Source: a bacterium UBA7470 (GTDB taxonomy: Bacteria > Pseudomonadota > Gammaproteobacteria > Burkholderiales > Burkholderiaceae_C). Taken from it: DNA of 10,684 nucleotides. Below the pieces are notes generated by a model. The model did no database searches and was not told the origin of the DNA. It saw only the letters and a program-made list of their open reading frames with translations. Shown piece by piece: positions 6,501-10,684 of the stretch (positions are counted from its first letter, which is position 1; every line of letters begins with the position of its first letter). Location of the stretch: contig DLPA01000126.1 in assembly GCA_002479815.1 (NCBI GenBank), positions 1 to 10,684 of the forward strand, given 5' to 3'. The translations under genes were made by a program, and so were the position numbers.

Positions 6501-6530
6501 TTAACTGCGTAAGCAGCTCACTTTTTTTAC
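6501..6530 (-). repeat. Right terminal inverted repeat of the MITE-like element
   Basis: Reverse-complement partner of 6305-6334, with 28 of 30 positions matching. A TATAAC (6540-6545) lies just outside it and a TTGACA (6471-6476) lies just inside the element. The spacing between these two is far too large for one promoter, so no firm outward promoter can be claimed. Confidence 0.8.
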
Positions 6531-6575
6531 TACTGTTTTTATAACCTTTTTCCCTCCTGTGTGAGGGTGGACTTC

Positions 6576-6581
6576 TACAAT
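6576..6581 (+). promoter_or_regulatory. Possible -10 box of the ferredoxin gene (leaderless start)
   Basis: TACAAT ends six bases before the ATG at 6588, so transcription would begin at or near the start codon. There is no Shine-Dalgarno close to that ATG and no good -35 box. The GAGGGTGG at about 6563 is too far upstream to serve as a ribosome site. Confidence 0.35.
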
Positions 6582-6587
6582 CCTGCC

Positions 6588-6953
6588 ATGTCTGATCCTA
6601 TCTCTACCCCCACTCCTGCAGCCGCCGGTTCCTATTACCAGCGGCACATCTTCTTTTGTCTGAACCAGCGCGATCAGGGCCAAGCTTGTTGTGCCGATCA
6701 CAACGCACAGGCGGCTTTTGAGCACTGCAAAGCCCAAGTCAAGGCCTTGGGTTTGGCGGGGCCGGGTCAAGTCCGTGTGAACAAGGCGGGTTGTCTTGAT
6801 CGCTGCGCGGGTGGGCCGATTGCCGTGGTGTACCCAGAAGCGGTGTGGTACAGCTTTGTCGATCAGGCCGACATTGACGAGATTGTGCAATCCCATTTGC
6901 GCGATGGAGTGGTGGTCGAGCGACTGCTCACCCCCGCCCATGTGGGGCGTTGA
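6588..6953 (+). CDS. Thioredoxin-fold (2Fe-2S) ferredoxin domain protein
   Basis: A 121-residue soluble protein of the thioredoxin-like [2Fe-2S] ferredoxin family common in Burkholderiales. After a short Pro/Ala-rich N-terminus it reads YYQRHIFFCLNQRD with C24, then CCADHNA (C34, C35), and VNKAGCLDRCAGGP with C69 and C73; C24, C34 or C35, C69 and C73 are the likely cluster ligands. GGPIAVVYPEAVWY (75-88) and VDQADIDEIVQSHL (91-104) complete the family pattern. The physiological partner is unknown. ATG 6588 is preferred; an in-frame GTG at 6561 would add nine residues of non-family sequence. The methyltransferase gene follows after 57 bp on the same strand and may be cotranscribed, although no functional link is established. 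The MITE-like element ends 57 bp upstream of the start, so its own promoter region may have been altered. Confidence 0.9.
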   Translation: MSDPISTPTPAAAGSYYQRHIFFCLNQRDQGQACCADHNAQAAFEHCKAQVKALGLAGPGQVRVNKAGCLDRCAGGPIAVVYPEAVWYSFVDQADIDEIVQSHLRDGVVVERLLTPAHVGR

Positions 6954-7010
6954 AGCTCGCGTTCACCTTTCACACCGCCCTTTTACATTTTTGAATGACA
7001 AGGATTTTTG

Positions 7011-8075
7011 ATGTCCTCCTCGCCTAGACCTTATACCCGTGCCCAAGCCTTGCCGGCCATTTTGCGCTCACGTATTGTGATTTTGGATGGGGCGATGGGC
7101 ACCATGATCCAACGCTTCAAACTCACCGAAGCACAATATCGCGGCACACGCTTTGCCGACTTTCACAAAGATGTCAAAGGCAATAATGAGCTGCTGAGTT
7201 TGACCCGTCCCGATGTCATTACCGACATTCATGAAAAGTACCTCGCGGCGGGCGCTGACTTGATCGAAACCAACACGTTTGGCGCGACCACCGTGGCGCA
7301 AGAAGATTACGACATGGCCCATTTGGCCTACGAAATGAACGTGGCTTCGGCGCGACTGGCGCGTGCCGCCTGCGACAAGTTCAGCACGCCTGACCATCCG
7401 CGCTTTGTCGCGGGCGCGCTCGGCCCCACGCCCAAAACCGCCAGCATCAGCCCCAACGTCAACGACCCGGGTGCGCGCAACATCGACTTTGAAACCCTCA
7501 GAGCCGCGTACTACGAACAAGTGATGGGCTTGGTCGAAGGCGGGGCTGATGTGCTCTTGGTTGAAACCATTTTTGATACCCTCAATGCCAAAGCGGCCCT
7601 GTTTGCCATTGAAGAATACGTTGCTCACACAGGCCATCGTCTCCCACTCCTCATCAGCGGTACCGTCACCGACAAATCGGGCCGTATTTTGAGCGGGCAA
7701 ACCGTGAGCGCGTTTTGGGCCAGCGTGCGCCACAGCAAACCCTTGGCGGTGGGTCTTAATTGCGCCTTGGGCGCAACGATGATGCGGCCTTACCTCCAAG
7801 AACTGGCGAAGGTTGCAGGGGACACCTTCATCAGCTGCTATCCCAATGCCGGTTTGCCCAACCCGATGAGCGACACGGGCTTTGACGAAGCCCCTGCCGA
7901 CACCAGCCGCTACGTCCACGAGTTTGCGGCAGAAGGCTTGGTCAATATCGTCGGCGGTTGCTGTGGCACCACCCCAGACCACATTGCTGCGATCGCCCAA
8001 AAAGTTCAACCCTGTGCACCACGCGCCTTTAAGCTGGGGCAACAAAAAGCGGGTTTTTACGCTGAGTCTGCGTGA
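7011..8075 (+). CDS. metH: Stand-alone homocysteine S-methyltransferase domain (MetH N-terminal module)
   Basis: A 354-residue TIM-barrel enzyme equivalent to the first domain of cobalamin-dependent methionine synthase, which transfers a methyl group to homocysteine. Signatures are ILDGAMGTMIQ (24-34), GADLIETNTFGAT (81-93), ALGPT (136-140) and VLLVETIFDTLNA (181-193), with the zinc ligands C251 (GLNCALGA) and C317/C318 (VGGCCGTTPDHI). These correspond to C247, C310 and C311 of E. coli MetH. The reading frame stops cleanly at 8075, before any folate-, cobalamin- or SAM-binding domain, and a strong terminator follows. The remaining MetH domains must therefore be encoded elsewhere, as in the split-MetH arrangement known from some Burkholderiales. 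The ATG at 7011 has AAGGA seven bases upstream. A self-sufficient methyltransferase using another donor (MmuM/YitJ-like) is a less likely alternative, given the MetH-type sequence. Confidence 0.88.
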   Translation: MSSSPRPYTRAQALPAILRSRIVILDGAMGTMIQRFKLTEAQYRGTRFADFHKDVKGNNELLSLTRPDVITDIHEKYLAAGADLIETNTFGATTVAQEDYDMAHLAYEMNVASARLARAACDKFSTPDHPRFVAGALGPTPKTASISPNVNDPGARNIDFETLRAAYYEQVMGLVEGGADVLLVETIFDTLNAKAALFAIEEYVAHTGHRLPLLISGTVTDKSGRILSGQTVSAFWASVRHSKPLAVGLNCALGATMMRPYLQELAKVAGDTFISCYPNAGLPNPMSDTGFDEAPADTSRYVHEFAAEGLVNIVGGCCGTTPDHIAAIAQKVQPCAPRAFKLGQQKAGFYAESA

Positions 8076-8084
8076 GATGGCGTG

Positions 8085-8123
8085 AAAAAAGCCCCTGCGG
8101 GTTCTATACCGCAGGGGCTTTTT
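8085..8123. terminator. Bidirectional intrinsic terminator
   Basis: A perfect 10-bp stem, GCCCCTGCGG (8091-8100) with CCGCAGGGGC (8109-8118), and an 8-nt loop. T5 follows on the plus strand (8119-8123) and six A residues precede it (8085-8090), giving a T-run on the minus strand. It therefore serves both the methyltransferase gene and the convergent gene ending at 8174. Confidence 0.94.
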
Positions 8124-8173
8124 CTGTCTGGGTCCAGATGCTCAAGACATCACTTGAGCCTCAGGGCCAAGCA

Positions 8174-9340
8174 TCAGGGATCAATGTAGCTCTCGAACGG
8201 GGCGCAATGGCCTTCGAGTGTGCCGTTGAAGCTCTTGGCGATGATGGAGCCGTTGATATGACCGTTGTTGGCTTCGACGTGTGCTTTGCGAGCCAAAATC
8301 GTGCCTTCAATCGCCACCGCATTCAGATTGATTTTGGTGATTCTGTCGTCAAACACCCAAACAGTGCGGCGGTTGTGGGCTGCAAAACCTTGCAAACCAA
8401 TATTGGCGATGGTGACTTCACCTGCACCCAACACCTTCACCACGGTCCATGTAGGCGCACCAAACTCGTCTTTGTCCAAACGGTTGATGGGGTTGACCAC
8501 GCGCGCGTCAGACAGATCGGCTGCATTCACATCAAAAATGTAAACCGCACGACGACCACCAGGTTGTGCGGTGTTGGGTGCGCCATTGGCAAGGCGGTTG
8601 CCGGGCATGTCGTAACGGGCTTTGTTGCCACCGTCCAAGGTGATGTTTTTGCCACCAGCATGGGCTTCGACTGTGGTGGTGCCGTTGGCTGTTGTCACCA
8701 ACATACCGCCCGACATATTGGCCAAGTATTGATCGTAGAAGGCTTGGAAGAAACCAGGCAGGGGGGTGTTGGTGTAGCCTGTCCAGCCAGTCGCGTTGGG
8801 TGCGCTGTTGTTGGGCGTCAGGCTCCCATAACCCCAGTTCACGGTGTCAGCACCCCAGCCCACCCACAGTTCGGGCGTGACGGCTTGGAACACCGTGCCT
8901 GTCGTCACAGGCAGCACTTGGTTGCCAGGCAACAAGGTGACAGGAGACTCGGCGCTGATGGTCACCGCAGAAGGGTTGCCCAAAAACACATGGCCGTCGA
9001 TCGTACCGCTGGCGTTTGTCCAGTTCAGGCTGTTGCCCACCAGCATACCGATTTGATGACGTGTGCTGTCACCAACACCATGTACGCCGCTCTTGCCCAC
9101 GGTGTAGCCGCCGGTCAAGTTGGCGTTTTTACCCGCCGCAAAACCGCACTGCATGTCGGAGTTTTGGGCGGAGAAATCGTCACGTGTCACGACGTTGAAA
9201 CGACCGAAAATGCCAACACTCACCCACCAGTGGGCATTTTGTTGCCATGCGTGTACTGGTGTGAATGCACCAGCAGAAACAGCGAAGGCCGCGACTGGCA
9301 GTACAGCGCGGCGGAATTTTTGAATTGAAGATATGAGCAT
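8174..9340 (-). CDS. Secreted choice-of-anchor-A-like protein without a visible anchor
   Basis: A 388-residue exported protein. Residues 1-31 form a signal peptide (Arg at 10-11, hydrophobic core, cleavage after V-H-A). The mature region resembles the choice-of-anchor A domain. Near the N-terminus it reads FGRFNVVTRDDFSAQNSDMQ, then FAAGKNANL (67-75). The C-terminal part has AIEGTILARKAHVEANNGHI (343-362), followed by NGSIIAKS and EGHCAPFESY, a beta-helix-like pattern typical of the end of that domain. The middle is Gly/Asn/Thr-rich. Family members normally end in a PEP-CTERM, LPXTG or similar anchor. This one stops at ESYIDP, so it may be released, or held by another route. Cys65 and Cys379 are the only cysteines and could form a disulphide. 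The start has an excellent AAGGAG six bases upstream. A 7-bp hairpin (8140-8159) lies in its 3' region. The domain call comes from remembered motifs and the role is unknown. Confidence 0.68.
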   Translation of the reverse strand: MLISSIQKFRRAVLPVAAFAVSAGAFTPVHAWQQNAHWWVSVGIFGRFNVVTRDDFSAQNSDMQCGFAAGKNANLTGGYTVGKSGVHGVGDSTRHQIGMLVGNSLNWTNASGTIDGHVFLGNPSAVTISAESPVTLLPGNQVLPVTTGTVFQAVTPELWVGWGADTVNWGYGSLTPNNSAPNATGWTGYTNTPLPGFFQAFYDQYLANMSGGMLVTTANGTTTVEAHAGGKNITLDGGNKARYDMPGNRLANGAPNTAQPGGRRAVYIFDVNAADLSDARVVNPINRLDKDEFGAPTWTVVKVLGAGEVTIANIGLQGFAAHNRRTVWVFDDRITKINLNAVAIEGTILARKAHVEANNGHINGSIIAKSFNGTLEGHCAPFESYIDP

Positions 9341-9438
9341 CGGTTGCTCCTTAAAAGTAAGAACCAGATTTTATGAATCGGGCATTCTTTTGATGTGCTC
9401 AAAACAATCCTGAAGTATGTCTTATCCGCTTCTGCCAC

Positions 9439-9470
9439 TTGACATTCGGTCGGCTTAAGGAACGCATAAC
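9439..9470 (+). promoter_or_regulatory. Possible promoter or PmrA-like box upstream of eptA
   Basis: TTGACA (9439-9444) is a perfect -35 box, but the best -10 (CATAAC, 9465-9470) is spaced about 20 bp away. CTTAAG (9454-9459), five bases, then CATAAC resembles the PmrA box CTTAAK-N5-CTTAAK with a poor second half. PmrA activates eptA in enterobacteria. This is suggestive only. Confidence 0.3.
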
Positions 9471-9498
9471 GCGGGTTTTTTATGGTGTGAATTCAAAG

Positions 9499-9515
9499 CT
9501 GGGTATGTAACCCAG
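9499..9515 (+). promoter_or_regulatory. Small hairpin in the eptA leader
   Basis: CTGGGT (9499-9504) pairs with ACCCAG (9510-9515) across a 5-nt loop. The right arm plus the next base could instead pair with ACTGGGT at 9541-9547, which would enclose the eptA start codon at 9534. The two folds are mutually exclusive. No Shine-Dalgarno is obvious in this leader. Confidence 0.3.
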
Positions 9516-9533
9516 TGTCGATGATGTGGTTTC

Positions 9534-10684
9534 ATGTTGAACTGGGTGTTGAGTTTGAATGCAGCGCACGATGCTGGCCGTGCGAACAAGGCACAGGTGC
9601 CTGTGGGGCGGGCTGTCGTGGCCGTCGCCCTCTTATTGACTTCATTCGGTAATGTTGCCCTATGGCAGCGCTTGTGGGGCTTGCCCGATGTGAGCGGCGC
9701 GCGAGGCTTGGCCTTTGTGCTGTGCTTTGGGGTATGGGTGGCGGCACTGGTGGTCTGCATTCTGGCGTGGACGACGCTGTGGCCGCGTCTATTCAAAGCA
9801 TGGGCTGCTTTTTTGATCCTCGCCAGTGCTGCCACCAGCTATTTCATGTTGCAGTACACCGTGGTGATTGACAGCAGTATGTTGCTCAACGCACTGCATA
9901 CCGATACGCGTGAAGTAGGCGATCTGTGGTCTTGGTCGTTGATGCTGTGGCTGCTGGCAGGCCTGGGCATTGCCTATGCTGTCGGGCGACTGCCGCTGGC
10001 GCACCCCTCCCTGAAGCAGCGGCGGTGGACGGCGCTGGGGCTGTTCGTCGGGGGCTTGGTGGTGGCGGCGGCGTGCTTGGCACTCATGTTTCAAGACTTT
10101 GCGTCTTTGATGCGCAACTACAAAGAGCTGCGCTATCAAATCAACCCCTTGAATAGCTTGTACGCCCTCGCTCGCTTAGGGGCAGACCAAAGCCCAGCAC
10201 CTCAAGCGCTCACGCCCATCGGATCAGATGCTCGCTTGGGTGCGTCTTACGCCTCACAGACCCACGCGCCAGTGTTGGTGCTGGTGGTGGGCGAAACGGC
10301 GAGGGCGGCTAATTTCTCTTTGGGTGGATACGGTCAAGACCCCGCCAAAGGCCCCCGCCGCGACACCACCCCCGTGCTGCGTGCTTTGCAAACGGCGGGC
10401 GAGCTGCATTACTTCTCCCACGTCACCTCTTGCGGCACCAACACCCAAGCATCCGTGCCCTGTATGTTCTCGCATCAGGGTAAAGAAGCCCACGAAAGCA
10501 GCAAAGCCCGTTTTGAAAACTTGCTCGATGTCTTGCAGCGTGCCGGCTTAGGCGTGGTGTGGTTGGACAACCAATCCGGCTGTAAAGGCGTGTGCGACCG
10601 CATCCCCAGCCTAGACACCCGCGAGCTGAAAGACCCACGCCACTGCACCAGTGGAGCGTGTTTTGATGAGGTGATGCTGTCCGT
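9534..10684 (+). CDS. eptA: Lipid A phosphoethanolamine transferase (EptA-like), 5' part
   Basis: This frame is open from ATG 9534 to the end of the window (383 codons plus two bases), so the C-terminus is missing; full-length relatives are about 540-560 residues. Residues 1-190 hold about five transmembrane helices, then the periplasmic sulfatase-fold catalytic domain begins. VLVLVVGETARAANFSLGGY (247-266) carries the metal ligand E254. SCGTNTQASVPCMF (299-312) carries the likely catalytic Thr302, which forms the phosphoethanolamine intermediate. Cysteines at 300, 310, 350, 354, 371 and 376 fit the disulphide-rich family. The enzyme transfers phosphoethanolamine from phosphatidylethanolamine to lipid A in the inner-membrane/periplasm compartment, which can lower sensitivity to cationic peptides. 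An in-frame TGA at 9522 limits the start; ATG 9534 is the first start after it. EptB/CptA-type substrates cannot be excluded. Confidence 0.92.
   Translation, partial: MLNWVLSLNAAHDAGRANKAQVPVGRAVVAVALLLTSFGNVALWQRLWGLPDVSGARGLAFVLCFGVWVAALVVCILAWTTLWPRLFKAWAAFLILASAATSYFMLQYTVVIDSSMLLNALHTDTREVGDLWSWSLMLWLLAGLGIAYAVGRLPLAHPSLKQRRWTALGLFVGGLVVAAACLALMFQDFASLMRNYKELRYQINPLNSLYALARLGADQSPAPQALTPIGSDARLGASYASQTHAPVLVLVVGETARAANFSLGGYGQDPAKGPRRDTTPVLRALQTAGELHYFSHVTSCGTNTQASVPCMFSHQGKEAHESSKARFENLLDVLQRAGLGVVWLDNQSGCKGVCDRIPSLDTRELKDPRHCTSGACFDEVMLS

Larger units (their letters stand above)
6305..6530. mobile_element. MITE-like element, 226 bp, with long terminal inverted repeats and TA flanks
   Basis: A conspicuously AT-rich, non-coding stretch fills most of the 318-bp gap between the vanZ and ferredoxin genes. 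Its ends are 30-bp inverted repeats matching at 28 positions, starting GTAAAAAAAGTGAGCTGC on each side. TA (6303-6304) precedes the left end and TA (6531-6532) follows the right end, consistent with the TA target duplication of IS630/Tc1-mariner transposases. A nested inverted repeat lies inside, AAAAAACAGC (6363-6372) with GCTGTTTTTT (6443-6452). No transposase or other credible reading frame is present, so it would have to be moved in trans. The parent IS is not visible in the window and I do not recognise the end sequence. The alternative is a long chromosomal hairpin rather than a transposed copy. Confidence 0.68.

Noticed and set aside
6296..6538. An 8-bp target duplication around the MITE-like element, as for IS66 (whose ends also begin GTAA)
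   Set aside because: The eight bases outside each end do not match in direct orientation; only TA is shared, which fits IS630/Tc1-type insertion better.
7068..8045. A 325-codon open frame on the minus strand opposite the homocysteine methyltransferase
   Set aside because: The plus strand encodes an intact conserved enzyme with all catalytic cysteines. The antisense product has no recognisable motif, and such long antisense frames are common in GC-rich coding sequence.
8072..9328. A 418-codon open frame on the plus strand, opposite the choice-of-anchor-A-like gene
   Set aside because: It overlaps almost completely the minus-strand gene, which has a signal peptide, a family-like domain and an AAGGAG site. 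The plus-strand product is Cys/His-rich without a recognisable domain, and its start lies inside the terminator region. It is a shadow of a GC-rich gene.
9464..9481. T-rich run after GCGGG upstream of eptA, considered as a terminator
   Set aside because: No stem longer than about four pairs precedes it, and no plus-strand gene ends upstream that would need it.

Overview
The window looks like a chromosomal segment from a betaproteobacterium, most likely Burkholderiales and probably Comamonadaceae. This rests on the style of the proteins: a GlnK-AmtB pair whose AmtB has a signal peptide and Ala/Pro-rich leader, a ComM/YifB ATPase, a HemJ/CopD-like protein next to a long VanZ-family protein, a thioredoxin-fold [2Fe-2S] ferredoxin, and a stand-alone MetH homocysteine-methyltransferase domain. 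It also rests on the GC-rich coding sequence. No database search was possible, so the taxonomic call is an inference.

Layout, left to right. (1) 1-431, minus: the 5' part of a flavin-reductase-family gene cut by the window edge, behind a leader of up to about 190 nt that can fold. (2) 685-2657, minus: the glnK-amtB ammonium operon. It ends at a strong intrinsic terminator and starts from a sigma-54 (-24/-12) promoter with an NtrC-like palindrome upstream, so it is probably nitrogen-starvation controlled. (3) 2879-4453, plus: comM, divergent from glnK. (4) 4498-4638, plus: an unannotated small-RNA-like unit with a near-consensus promoter, three hairpins, a CCUCCC loop and an intrinsic terminator. 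(5) 4713-6269, plus: hemJ and a VanZ-family gene, 9 bp apart. (6) 6305-6530: an AT-rich, non-coding 226-bp element with 30-bp terminal inverted repeats (28 of 30 matching) flanked by TA, which looks like a MITE. (7) 6588-8075, plus: the ferredoxin gene and the stand-alone homocysteine methyltransferase domain, ending in a terminator that works in both directions. (8) 8174-9340, minus: a secreted choice-of-anchor-A-like protein without a visible anchor. (9) 9534-end, plus: the first 383 codons of an EptA-like lipid A phosphoethanolamine transferase, cut by the window edge.

Most genes are housekeeping. GlnK gates AmtB at the inner membrane according to nitrogen status. HemJ acts in haem synthesis, MetH-N in methionine synthesis and EptA in envelope remodelling. 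I see no phage, CRISPR, toxin-antitoxin or defence cluster. The least explained parts are the candidate sRNA after comM, the MITE-like element between the VanZ and ferredoxin genes, and the anchorless surface-type protein.
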